Shown: in pieces, positions 8,880-17,813 of the stretch
Position numbering within the stretch: the stretch's first letter is position 1
How the letters are laid out: the number at the start of each line of letters is the position of its first letter
Source of the DNA: Ophiothrix spiculata
Taxonomy: Eukaryota > Echinodermata > Ophiuroidea > Amphilepidida > Ophiotrichidae
DNA length: 24,806 nucleotides
Assembly (NCBI GenBank): GCA_000969725.1
Contig: JXSR01S044658.1
Direction: 5' to 3' (one strand)
Program-made: the position numbers and the translations under genes
Notes under the pieces: generated by a model
The model's database searches: none
What the model was told of the DNA's origin: nothing
What the model saw: only the letters and a program-made list of their open reading frames with translations

Positions 8880-9279
8880 GAACTATGAACAATCCTTATG
8901 AATCTATTTCAAGTAATTATATATTAATTAATGTTTATTTAAAGGTGCTAAATTACCAGTTTTGATCTATAGACTACGGTATTTTGGAAAATTAAGTTTT
9001 ACCGTTCGCTTTTTTTTTTGAGAACAATGCTTGTTGCTACCCTGTTTGCTTGAAAGTCAACTCGTTTATGCATGCATTTACAGCGCATGATTGGTCTAAT
9101 TCTAGTGCTTGTGAAACGCCGACAATCGCGTACGTTACGCCCGAGTTAAACAACGCAGTACGCAAGGAAACTTAATAATTAAAAATACTGTACCAGGAGT
9201 GCATGGTAAGGGGATTTTAACAAAAATGTGTTTGACTTTCGTACAACACAATTCATCTGACTAGTGATAAGTATATCGA
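8880..9279. other. Intron sequence with a CpG-containing patch at about 9110-9170
   Basis: A short stretch rich in CG dinucleotides (GAAACGCCGACAATCGCGTA, then CGTTACGCCCGAG) stands out in A/T-rich DNA. No gene, splice site or repeat was identified. Confidence 0.3.
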
Positions 9280-9666
9280 TAAGGCCAAAAAAAAATTTGT
9301 TTGGTTGTCCTCCACAACTTTTTTTGAGCAAGTGCGGGCGGACAGATTTTTTTTTTTTTGAAAGATTTTTTTCAAATGTAAGTCATAGTTACACCCAATT
9401 ATGGCCTCTATTAAGATGCAAATAAGTCTACTGTACCGAAAAATCTCTTTATACAAGTTTAAAAACAGTATTAACATGGGAATAAAATGAAAACAACAAC
9501 TTAAAAAATACTTTCAAAAAATTCAAATTTTCCAAGAAAAAAACCCTTTTTTTGGATATCTGAAAATTAGACGCGGTGTACTTTTGTACAGTTAAAACTT
9601 TTTTCCAGTTTCGAAAAATAGGGGCGGGCAGTCGAGGACAACCAAACAACTTTTTTTTTGGCCTAA
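9280..9666. mobile_element. MITE with TAAGGCC-type ends and a TTGTTTGGTTGCCCTCCAC-like block, copy 1
   Basis: The ends are TAAGGCC, A run, TTTGTTTGGTTGTCCTCCAC and GTCGAGGACAACCAAACAAC, T run, GGCCTAA. Immediately inside, GTGCGGGCGGACAG and GGGGCGGGCAGTCGAGG suggest a second conserved block (compare GGTCGGTCG in 12141-12457). Same orientation as that copy. Minus-strand ORFs over it are fortuitous. Confidence 0.85.
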
Positions 9667-10513
9667 CTATGAAAGATTTGATGCCCTGTGTCACTGCCGA
9701 TTGCTCAGTTGGAGAAATTCCATTTCCAATATCGATACTTCATATCTTATGGATGAGTTGACACTAATGTCTATAAACACGGGTAAGGAGCTAGTCCACA
9801 GATATGCATGAGGGAACAACAAATGATTGCTGCACATTTCAATAGCCCTATTTGACTTGGCGTGAATTTTGAAAGCAGGTGTCCTAAATAAAACCTTCTG
9901 CGCACGCATAGTGCCGGGCAAGGAACAATGGATATGACTGCAGCCGCGCACACTTCCGGTCATGACATCCTTTGTCGACTCATCTATAGAAAGTACATGC
10001 AAAAAGATGTTTACAACAACAAAAAAGTGTCATGTGAATTAGGTGTTTTATGCAACTGTGTAAAATGTTAAAAATTACATTGAATTTACCGATTTACAAC
10101 TGTCCAATAACCTTTGCTCAGATTTACTTTTAAAAGCAAAATTGTAAGAGAATTATTACTCAGATATACATAAGCAAAATTTAAAAAAAAAAAAAAAAAA
10201 AAGTTCAGTCAACTTTTTTAAAAAGTTCAAGTTTAAGGGGCAATAGCATTGGCTGAAACCATGGAAAAAAGAAAATCTTATCTCTTTTTTCCATGCTGAA
10301 ACCTACTATGCATCTGAGTTGTTTAATGCCATAAATAATATCTTAGAAGAGTAATCAAAAATCCAGAGTGCAGGGCCAAGTGATTGTAAATGCAACCTGC
10401 ATCTTGCATTTTTGTTTACTCTGTCCAAAGAATTATGGGACGGAGTTTAACATAGTAATTCTTCCCTTGGGTCAAACTAGTGTAAATTTATAGAAACGAT
10501 TTTGTGTAATACA
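9667..10513. other. Intron sequence with a small hairpin and an unassigned 103-codon frame
   Basis: A minus-strand frame (10002-9691) covers a somewhat GC-richer piece (TGTGCGCGGCTGCAGTCATA); no domain or splice support was found. CATGGAAAAAAGA at 10260-10272 and TCTTTTTTCCATG form a 13-bp hairpin ending at about 10293. An A run of about 22 sits at 10180-10202. Otherwise nothing. Confidence 0.3.
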
Positions 10514-10869
10514 TTAAAGGTGCAATTCATGATTTTGGTGTTGCCTCTTTTTTAGCTAAATAAAAAGAAGAGTACAACTTAAATATATGCTGAAAATTTC
10601 ACTTGATTCCGACCGTTCGTTTCCAAGTTAGAAGCTTTTCAGCATTTTGAAAATCCCCATAGACTACTGTGTTGTAATTACTGTCGGGGCCCCTGACAAT
10701 AATTAGAAAATGACACATTTTCTCACTTTTCTTAAAAATGCAAGCACATATGAAAGAATGGTTTGGGGATCGTAACATATACCACTTGAGGATTCTTAAA
10801 AGCCAAAGAATTCAAATTTGATATTGGTGACCTTGAGGGTGAAAAGTGGATCATGAATTGCCCCTTTAA
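10514..10869 (+). mobile_element. TTAA-type MITE, copy 2 (same family as 1703-2061)
   Basis: TTAA flanks the element on both sides (10514-10517 and 10866-10869). Termini AAAGGTGCAATTCATGAT and ATCATGAATTGCCCCTTT form the imperfect inverted repeat. The interior matches copy 1 throughout with scattered substitutions. Non-coding. Confidence 0.85.
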
Positions 10870-11014
10870 GTCGCTCAGGGGCATTTTTCCATTGACATGC
10901 AAAAATGTTCCTACACCTTTGAGAGCAATTAAAGTAAGTGCCTGTACAGTGTACAGTATGGTTTATGTTCAGCTCTGCTGTTTAATCAGAGTTGACTACA
11001 TTTTATTAATAATA

Positions 11015-11071
11015 ATTTTGTTAATAAAGTTTTAGTATAATAATATTATACAAAAACTTTATTAACAAAAT
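11015..11071. repeat. Tight hairpin: 27-bp arms, 3-nt loop
   Basis: 11015-11041 (ATTTTGTTAATAAAGTTTTA then GTATAAT) pairs with 11045-11071 with one mismatch and a three-base AAT loop. Such a short loop is unusual for a MITE and could be an extruding cruciform or a very small foldback. Confidence 0.8.
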
Positions 11072-11230
11072 GCACTATGGGGAAACATTAAAATGCATAC
11101 ACTTGGTAAAAATATTCACAAATACATTTTTTATCCCTTGCGGAGTAGAGTGTAGAAAAAATATTGTTGACCAGATGTTCAGCCATTTACGAAATACAGC
11201 CAAATGCCTGTATATGTGGATCGTCATATC

Positions 11231-11600
11231 GAAAGGTACCTTAATACCGGCATAGTATATTACGAGATACGGGCCATTGAAGCTAAGCATAGTCAAATAT
11301 CACGTCCAAGGTCGAATTTCTAATTTTATTAGAAAGGTTATCATTGAAGTGTATTCTATCATATTAATCAGGTTCCAACATCCAAAACATAAGAAAAATG
11401 TATCAAAAACCAAGCTAAACTCGATTTTCTCAGAACTATAGTTTTCCAAATCAGCCCGAAGCCTTTTACCAATTTGGGTTTTACTTCACAACCGAACATC
11501 CAATAACCAAAATCAAGGCGTCATTTTAAAGCTTAAAATCTCAGCTTTCAGGTGAGACCAAAAAATCAATTTTGATTTTGCCGACCTTAAGGTACCTTTC
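11231..11600. mobile_element. MITE with GAAAGGTACCTTAA ends, about 370 bp
   Basis: GAAAGGTACCTTAA at 11231-11244 and its complement at 11587-11600 are exact, and similarity continues inward with mismatches (TACCGGCA against GGTCGGCA). The tip GGTACC is itself palindromic. No ORF of note; no clear target duplication. Confidence 0.65.
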
Positions 11601-11769
11601 CGGGTCACATATTTTCTCCAAAGCACCAATGACATAGCATCCTATGAATAAACATGACGGAAACAATTTGCACACATATTGCCTCATGAACTAATAAATT
11701 AATTTTAAATTGCAGGTGATTTATAGTGCACTACGCGGTCCCCCTGACTTGTAATTCCACCCACACGGC

Positions 11770-12003
11770 CTCAGCACACTTTACACAGTAGTTCTAATCA
11801 TTGGGTTAAATCACTACCTGGACTCCCTGGGGCCAAAGGGCTTACTGCGGCCTACATATTGGCGCAACCCTAGCGTGAGCAATTCGCACCCTCATAGAAT
11901 ATACAGTTTTCGCACACTCAGCTCCCAGCTGCATTTGAACGCGGAACAATCGATATCTTATATGTTTAACAGTCCGAGAACTAACCGACTGAGCTAGCGA
12001 GAA
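11770..12003 (-). mobile_element. tRNA-derived SINE, copy 1
   Basis: On the minus strand the head carries a Pol III A box TAGCTCAGTCGG (complement of 11985-11996) and a B-box-like GTTCAAATGC (11931-11940, slightly off consensus). The anticodon-arm region GGACTGTTAA resembles tRNA-Lys or tRNA-Asn. The body continues through GTGCGAATTGCTCACG and GTAGTGATTTAACCC to a GTAAAG-TGCTGAG tail near 11770. tRNA head plus unrelated body plus tail is a SINE layout; it is not a functional tRNA. Confidence 0.75.
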
Positions 12004-12140
12004 CTATATAAACTAAGGGTCAACTATAAGAGTTTAACTAAAGCATGAGGTTTCTCCCTTCAGCCATATGAAGTACATATTAGGACCCAATATGCAAAAA
12101 ATAATATCCTACAGAATACCTTGCAGATAACATTTCCCCA

Positions 12141-12457
12141 TAAGGCCAAAAAAAATTGTTTGGTTGCCCTCCACAGCTTTTTTCAAAGAGGGTCGGTCGT
12201 TTTTTTTTCAATACTCTTCCACGGACCGCTAGGCTGATCGGCCGCTCCAGCCTTCACAACTTCCCCGCGACATCCAAATCAAAACAATCAAATACCTCTT
12301 GTAGTGATTTGGGACATCCTAAACATTTTGAGGGTTGAATATTGAAAAAAGCAAAAATATAACATTTTTTCTTTGTAGTTTTCGGTAAGTTTTGCATCTT
12401 TTTGAAAAATAGGGTCGGTCGGTGGAGGGCAACCAAACAATTTTTTTTTTTGCCTAA
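12141..12457. mobile_element. MITE with TAAGGCC-type ends and TTGTTTGGTTGCCCTCCAC block, copy 2
   Basis: Ends TAAGGCC, A run, TTGTTTGGTTGCCCTCCACA and TGGAGGGCAACCAAACAA, T run, GCCTAA. Subterminal GGTCGGTCG blocks on both sides. Absent from the duplicate at 13818, where CCATTAATCC runs unbroken, so this is a proven insertion relative to copy 2. Predicted ORFs inside are by-products. Confidence 0.9.
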
Positions 12458-12563
12458 ATCCAACTACTCATAAAGATGCAGGCTAAGTTAACCTATCAAT
12501 TGCTATAAGAAACTTCTCTAAAGTTAAGTAACAAAATAATGTGTTTCCAAAAATAATTTATGA

Positions 12564-12871
12564 TAAGGCCAAAGAAAAAAAATAGTCTGTCTCAGCTTCC
12601 CGCGCGCATAGTTTTTAAAAATCCAAATTTAGCGCATTTTTTTTAAAGGTTTTTGAGAGATTTTCAGTTTTTGTATCTTTTTTTCCTATTATTGGAAAAA
12701 AAGTTAAATAAACTGCGAAAAAAATAGTGCCTGAAAAATGCAATAAAAAAAAATTACGGGGTATTTCCGCATCCGCGTAGCCCTTTTTTACTCAAAACAA
12801 AAACAAACGCATAGCGCTTAGGGTTTTGACCTTCAGTAAACTGAGACAGAGTTCTTTTTTTTTTTGGCATA
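12564..12871 (+). mobile_element. MITE with TAAGGCC-type end and GTCTGTCTCAGCTTCCCGC block, copy 2
   Basis: Begins TAAGGCCAAAGAAAAAAAAT then AGTCTGTCTCAGCTTCCCGC, and ends AACTGAGACAGAGTTC, T run, GGCATA. The two ends share CTGTCTCAG but differ beyond it, so the inverted repeat is partial. It is absent at the matching place in the duplicate (about 13922, ATTTATAATATAAAAC). Inverted relative to 8197-8489. Confidence 0.9.
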
Positions 12872-13445
12872 AAATAAGATTTAAAAATAATATTGGAAAT
12901 AACCATCATTTTCAATTACACTTTGATTAAAACACACAATAAAACCTCAATATAACCATTTTTGATACAGTGGGTATAAAATTGATGCGTGTATATTTTG
13001 AAGAAGAAAAAAATGGAAAGAAAAACAATACAAGAGCCTCTATTACATGTACTGATTTTTCAATAATTTAAACAAGAAACACATTATTTTCTTTTCACTT
13101 AGCCAAAACATCTTGAAGTAACTTGTGATGAGACACAATGCACCAATACGTTGGGGAAGTAGTGACGTCACATTTATGATAATTAGACCAACACGTGCGG
13201 TCTGGTTCCAAACAAATGATAATATTCACCGGTCATACGTATTAACAGAAAGGCGTCCGTAAACATACAAATCAGACTGATTTTTCTCGGTTGGAAAACG
13301 AAAATAATGGCAGGGGTCCTATCCTGGCTTGTGATCACAACCTTTAGCACATAACAGGTCGGCATGTTTTCCCTTATTTTTGTTTTAGAAGAAAGTTATG
13401 GTTTCCAGGGGTGTGAGTGTCGGGGGATAAAAAGAGCTGAAAATG

Positions 13446-14499
13446 CCTCAGCACCCTTTACAGAGCAGTTCTAATCATTGGGTTAAATCACTACCTGGAC
13501 TCCCTGGGGCCAAAGGGTTTACTGCGGCCTACATATTGGCGCAACCCTAGCTTGAGCAATTCACACCCTCATAGAATATACAGTTTTTGCACACTCAGCT
13601 CCCAGCTGGACTCGAACGCGGAACGATCGATATATTATATGTTTAACAGTCCAAGAACTAACCGACTGAGCTAGCAAGAACTATATAAACTAAGGGTTAA
13701 CTAAGAGTTTAACCAAAGCATGAGGTTTCTCCCTTCAGCCATATGAAGTACATATTAGGACCCAATATGCAAGAAATCATATCCTATAGAATACCTTGCA
13801 GATAACATTTCTCCATTAATCCAACTACTCTTAAAGATGCAGGCTAAGTTAACCTATCAATTCCTATAAGAAACTTCTCTAAAGTTAAGTAACAAAATAA
13901 TGTGTTTCCAAAATAATTTATAATATAAAACAAGATTTAAATATAATATTGGAAATAACCATCATTTTCAATTACACTTTGATTAAAACACACAATAAAA
14001 CCTCAATATAACCATTTTTGATACAGTGGGTATAAAATTGATGCGTGTATATTTTGAAGAAGAAAAAAATGGAAAGAAAAACAATACAAGAGCCTCTATT
14101 ACATGTACTGATTTTTCAATAATTTAAACAAGAAACACATTATTTTCTTTTTACTTTGCCGGAACATCTTGAAGTAACTTGTGATGAGACACAATGCACC
14201 AATACGTTGGGGAAGTAGTGACGTCACATTTATGATAATTAGACCAACACGTGCGGTCTGGTTCCAAACAAATGATGATATTCACCGATCATACGCATTA
14301 ACAGATAGGCGTACGTAAACATACAAATCAGACTGATTTTTCTCGGTTGGAAAACAAAAATAATGGCAGGGGTCCTATCCTGGCTTGTGATCACAACCTA
14401 TAGCATAACAGGTCGGCATGTCTTCCCTTATTTTTGTTTTAGAAGAAAGTTATGGTATCCAGGGGTGTGAGTGTCAGGTGATAAAAAGAGCTGAAAATG
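13446..14499 (+). repeat. Tandem duplication, copy 2 (lacks both MITEs)
   Basis: Directly follows copy 1 with the junction GAAAATG|CCTCAGC. It retains the SINE, the unique A/T-rich middle (for example TTTTTGATACAGTGGGTATA) and the CRE-bearing segment, then continues past 14499 into sequence absent from copy 1. The two MITE sites are empty. Only about one base of microhomology is seen at the junction. Confidence 0.9.
13447..13680 (-). mobile_element. tRNA-derived SINE, copy 2
   Basis: Duplicate of the SINE at 11770-12003. Here the B box is a better match, GTTCGAGTCC (complement of 13608-13617), and the A box TAGCTCAGTCGG is intact (13662-13673). The tail reads CTCTGTAAAGGGTGCTGAGG. Because it was copied with its flanks it is not an independent retroposition event. 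Confidence 0.75.
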
Positions 14500-14752
14500 G
14501 TGACAAAATGCAAAAAACAGGCTGAAAATGAAAGAAAAAGCTGAAATTATGACTCTTTTGAAGCCATTAAAATATAAATAAGCTGAAATCAGCTAAAAAG
14601 CTGAACTCTCACACCCATGGGTATCAAATAGAAGTCTGACCTTTTTCCCCATAGACTTAACGTGTGGTAAAACTGGCCACCCCGTTTGTTTGGAACCAAA
14701 ACGCACGTGTTGGGTGATTTACATAAATTATGACGTCACTACTTCCCCGGCA
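14205..14752. mobile_element. Inverted-repeat element carrying TGACGTCA and CACGTG boxes in both ends
   Basis: The left end at 14205-14285 (GGGGAAGTAGTGACGTCA, then CCAACACGTGCG and GGTTCCAAACAAA) is mirrored at 14685-14752. TGACGTCA lies at 14219-14226 and 14731-14738; CACGTG at 14248-14253 and 14704-14709. A GGGTGTGAG element is nested in its right half. The copy-1 duplicate keeps only the left portion (from about 13150; TGACGTCA 13163-13170, CACGTG 13192-13197). No ORF. Confidence 0.7.
14453..14627. mobile_element. Small nested MITE with GGGTGTGAG ends and repeated AGCTGAAA words
   Basis: Ends CCAGGGGTGTGAGTGTC and GAACTCTCACACCCATGG form an imperfect inverted repeat, with GGTATC as a possible target duplication on both sides (ATGGTATCC and GGGTATCAA). 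Inside, AGCTGAAA or GGCTGAAA occurs at least five times. Copy 1 of the tandem duplication is cut inside this element at 13445. Confidence 0.65.
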
Positions 14753-15120
14753 CATACTCTTTTTAACTGTGGCATGCAAGTGTTCTGCTAGTGCATAGAG
14801 TTAAGTGCTGGTGACAATGTCAAAAACTTTACCTGTTTGAAGAAATCATACCTAGGTGTCTAGAGATAAATACAAAACAATAACACTCATCTATAGCATG
14901 ATGCAATACGAGAGAAGAGACAATTTTCCTCCTCGGTTTCTTTTATTTGTACGTCATCATGTTATCTGTTATATCATGTAATTTCAAGGGTTTACTGAGT
15001 TAAAACACAATTAAAATCACAAGGAACATTTGAATGAGATAACCGACCTTTCCAAAACACGAAATTCTGAGAATTACCGAAGCACATCTTACTAAACCCA
15101 AAAATGCAGACAGGAAATTT
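14753..15120. other. Intron sequence, nothing recognised
   Basis: A/T-rich with a short direct run of homopolymers. No repeat to other parts of the window and no credible exon. Confidence 0.4.
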
Positions 15121-15940
15121 GGGGTTTTCTCAGAGATGCTGTTGCTTATAACTGCGAGATAACGATTGTTTTTCATAAATAGTAAAAATTTAAAAAAATT
15201 GTTGCACTTTTTTGGGTGCGCAAATTTCAATGCACACTGAAAGCAAGTTTTACTAACGTGTTTTATTAATCACCCGCCGCATCGCTGCGTAATATATACG
15301 CGGGAAATTATGCAGACGCAGATGTGCCATCAAAGTAATCAAATTTTATTGAAAAATGTCCGTTTTTGTAATTTTTCTTGAAAACTAACATGGTGACCCT
15401 ATTTTTTTATTTCAGTATTTTGAAGTACGCAAAAAACGCTTTAACATATGTAAAAATTATAAAAATCAATGGAGCATTTACTATTTTACAAGCACATAAT
15501 GATCCACTTTTTTTACCTTTCCCTATTCTTTGTGTGGTAAAACGGGTGATTTTGGGGGAAAATATGTACTTTTTGAAATGCCTGTATCTCTAAAACGAGC
15601 ATGGTGACTGATATTGCTTCATTTTACAGGGGTTGCCTTTACACTTTTAAATCCACAAGACAGAAGGACCAGAAAGTCTCAAAATCCACAGGTCCTTCAC
15701 TAAATTTACACAGGTCCGTCAGAAGGACTTTTAATTCCAAAATCAGTGACAGCCTAAAAATCGATCGGACCGAAGGACCATCTCATTACTGAACTGGTCG
15801 GTCCTTCCGAAATTCGGTCGGTCGGGACCGACGGTAAAGTCGAACCCTGATTTTAGATTCCTTATCAGCAAAAATAAATCTACCAAATACTAAATTTTTC
15901 AGAAAATTAATGGGAGAATTTGCATCTCTGAGAAAACCCC
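15121..15940. mobile_element. Possible element of about 820 bp with 19-bp inverted ends
   Basis: GGGGTTTTCTCAGAGATGC at 15121-15139 is the exact complement of 15922-15940. It encloses a CG-containing patch (15270-15310, CACCCGCCGCATCGCTGCGT) and the nested element at 15627-15849. Exact 19-bp ends at this spacing are unlikely by chance, but no target duplication was identified, so boundaries are uncertain. Confidence 0.5.
15627..15849. mobile_element. hAT-like MITE rich in GGACC words
   Basis: Ends CAGGGGTTGCCTTTAC and GTAAAGTCGAACCCTG are imperfect inverted repeats beginning CAGGG, a common hAT-type tip. ATTTTA flanks both sides (15621-15626 and 15850-15855), compatible with a decayed 8-bp duplication. 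The interior repeats AAGGACC/GGTCCTT in both orientations, giving strong self-pairing. Confidence 0.65.
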
Positions 15941-16039
15941 TTAATACAATAACACGGTCAAGTTAACGAAACTGATTGCGTATGAATTTGAACTTGTATA
16001 AGGGTTGGCACTAGAGAGGCACTTTTCAGAGATGTCATT

Positions 16040-16326
16040 GTGAAGAGCCCTGAAGAAACTTGCAGTTTTACTTGCGCTTTACATTATTATTACTCTATCT
16101 GTTATTAGGAAATCGTCACAACCATCTTATCTCAACTAGATCGCAATCTTACGATGCTGGCATATCGGAACTAAGATGTTATTATTCCTCCAACAGCTAC
16201 TCAATGCACTTGGGTCAACCAACCAATTAGGATTAAATGACTTACCCCATTGGCCATAGCGGGGCTCAAACTCTCGACCTTCAGATTCAGAGTCCTGCAC
16301 TGTTCCACTAAACCACACAAGCTACC
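16040..16326 (-). mobile_element. tRNA-Gln-like SINE
   Basis: Reading leftward from 16326: GGTAGCTTGTG, A box TGGTTTAGTGG (complement of 16305-16315), anticodon-arm region GGACTCTGAATC as in tRNA-Gln(CUG), and a B-box-like GAGTTTGAGCCCC (one change from consensus; 16261-16273). The body runs to an ATAATAATAATGTAAAGCGC tail-like region near 16090. The clover-leaf is degraded and the body is long, so a SINE rather than a tRNA gene. The right limit is clear; the left limit is approximate. Confidence 0.7.
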
Positions 16327-17084
16327 AACACCCCAGTTTGTCATCAAGGTTATGTCAGATTTGTATATAAATATATATCGAAAGTTCTTATGTACTTTAC
16401 CATGCTATTTAACTCTTAAGGCTGCAACTGACATTTTAGAGAACTTCAAGTGTTCTTTTACAATATATAAGGTACAATTCAAAACACACAATTTGAAAAT
16501 TACCAATCTCAAATTAAATTTTTTTTTAAATGAAAGTTTTTATTATACACAAACAAAGTTGTGTATAAAGGGACTTTTCTTTCAACAACATCACTTAAAT
16601 CCAGGCACAACTTTTGTTGGATTTGTATGACAGTTTTTGATGTTCATATTACTGTGTCAATAGAGAAATAGAGAAGGAATTTGAATTAAACACAAAAAAA
16701 TCATTCTTTTATATGCCTGCACTCATTGTTGGATCTCTCTGCACTTATACACACACAGCATATTGGAGGGGAAGAGATATTGCGCTAAAGCCTCAATTTA
16801 TCTGCGATACGGAAAGTGGAAAAAATCACAGAAATGGGGAGTGTAAACATGGACAATGACAAATCAAGCTGAAAAGTTTGTAGCCTACCAATGCAAATTT
16901 ACAAAACTTTATCAATTTAATTGAAAACCAAATACACAGGCATGTGAATCCTCAGCATTTACAAGAATTCCTGCGCCTATTATGTCAAAATCAATATCAT
17001 TCTCAAGATCATTGCTGTAATTCGCTGAATGTGAAAGGAATTTATTGTTAGATGACGAGTAGTCCTACGGGGCAAAACACTATT
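16327..17084. other. Intron sequence with one short hairpin
   Basis: TTATACACAA (16543-16552) and TTGTGTATAA (16559-16568) form a hairpin with a six-base loop and imperfect outer pairing (GAAAG/CTTTC). Plus-strand ORF 16250-16630 overlaps the SINE and has no domain. Otherwise no signal. Confidence 0.35.
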
Positions 17085-17215
17085 ATCTTGACCAGGGGGT
17101 GGAGGCCGTGGCAACATATTACTGGTTGCCGTAGGGTATCGTAGCCGATCCCCGGCTGCGTCATGTCCTCTACCGCCTCTGGCGTAAGCTGTTGGATAAT
17201 TCGTGGAAAAATACA
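17085..17215 (-). other. GC-rich island with open frames in two minus-strand registers
   Basis: The block stands out from A/T-rich intron. One minus-strand frame reads Arg/Pro-rich (ARGGRGHDAAGD, then LPRPPPPGQD); another gives LTPEAVEDMTQPGIGYDTLR followed by QPVICCHGLHPL. A possible acceptor is ATCCAACAG at 17188 (continuing into CTTACGCC) and a weak donor CCCTG|GTCAAG. It is not needed for the gene model, since the flanking exons join in phase 0, but an alternative exon or transposon remnant is possible. Confidence 0.3.
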
Positions 17216-17545
17216 ACTTCCGGGATAGTCACTAAAATTATATTCCTAATCGGTAAAAAAACAATAAAATCTATAAAAAGTGGGGTTCACGCATGAACCG
17301 CAGCGGATTTTGAATAACATAATTATGTTTAATACTATAGGAACACTTTTGTATTTTTTGAGGAAAGGTAAAAATACAATTTTTGTAATATTTTCTTCAA
17401 TATGTGACTTAATAGAAATACATGCAAAACATATCCTAAATTTGCGTTTTAAAAATCTCTCGTACCTAAATTTAGCGGCTAACTCTTCTGAAACTTTCAC
17501 AGGAACAAGATGAATATTTTTCTCATCTCAATTCCATTTCCTTAC
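17216..17545. other. Intron sequence, nothing recognised
   Basis: ORFs on both strands over 17246-17513 are A/T-rich frames without recognisable domains; the first 330 bases of the large intron after the exon at 17546-17695. Confidence 0.4.
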
Positions 17546-17695
17546 CTTCATTTCACATCTGGAGAGAAATGCTGAGAATGCTTTGGTGGCATTTTCCCTG
17601 ATGCTTAGTTGGCGATGAGCTAGGAGTGGATACACTATGGTGTGCATGTTACTTGTCAGGAACTCCGGAAGCTGGCTTAGTTCCTGCTTGCCGAA
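17546..17695 (-). CDS. Exon of a HEAT/ARM-repeat protein: clear HEAT unit
   Basis: The acceptor is TTTATTTTGACAG upstream of 17695 and the donor is ATGAAG|GTAAGG at 17546/17545. It is 150 nt, 50 codons, phase 0/0. It opens FGKQELSQLPEFLTSNMHT and contains IVYPLLAHRQLSIRENATKA followed by FSAFLSRCEMK. The second helix starts S-I-R-E-N-A-x-x-A-F, which is the HEAT B-helix pattern (V/I-R-x-x-A). It joins upstream to ...GTQYILK (21272) and downstream to EALTSF (4955) without breaking helix character. What is seen: splice sites and pattern. The exact family is not recognised. Confidence 0.88.
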
Positions 17696-17733
17696 CTGTC
17701 AAAATAAATGCGAAATGAAGAACATGGTATTAT

Positions 17734-17761
17734 ACGAATACTAGACAACGAATACTAGACA
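17734..17761 (+). repeat. Two-copy 14-bp tandem repeat
   Basis: ACGAATACTAGACA is repeated back to back, about 40-65 nt upstream of the acceptor of the exon at 17695, within the branch-point neighbourhood. Confidence 0.7.
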
Positions 17762-17813
17762 GAGCACAGATATTCAGTTTCATTCTCATCAACCTATGCT
17801 GCAGAGATGCCAG

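Larger units (their letters stand above)
11769..13445 (+). repeat. Tandem duplication, copy 1 (contains two MITE insertions)
   Basis: From CCTCAGCAC at 11769 to GAGCTGAAAATG at 13445 this segment repeats directly in 13446-14499. It holds a tRNA-derived SINE, a MITE at 12141-12457, a MITE at 12564-12871, the left part of a CRE-bearing inverted-repeat element (from about 13150) and a truncated start of the GGGTGTGAG element. Removing the two MITEs (317 and 308 bp) leaves 1052 bp, against 1054 bp in copy 2. By eye the copies differ by only scattered substitutions and small indels. Confidence 0.9.

Noticed and set aside
9691-10002. 103-codon minus-strand ORF
   Set aside because: No recognised domain, no splice sites framing it, and its composition fits chance or an old transposon remnant.
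11925-12003. tRNA gene with A and B boxes
   Set aside because: No acceptor stem pairing, irregular anticodon arm and a SINE body attached; also duplicated as part of a larger segment.
16136-16326. tRNA-Gln gene
   Set aside because: The clover-leaf is degraded, the B box is off consensus and a long body follows, so it is a SINE head.
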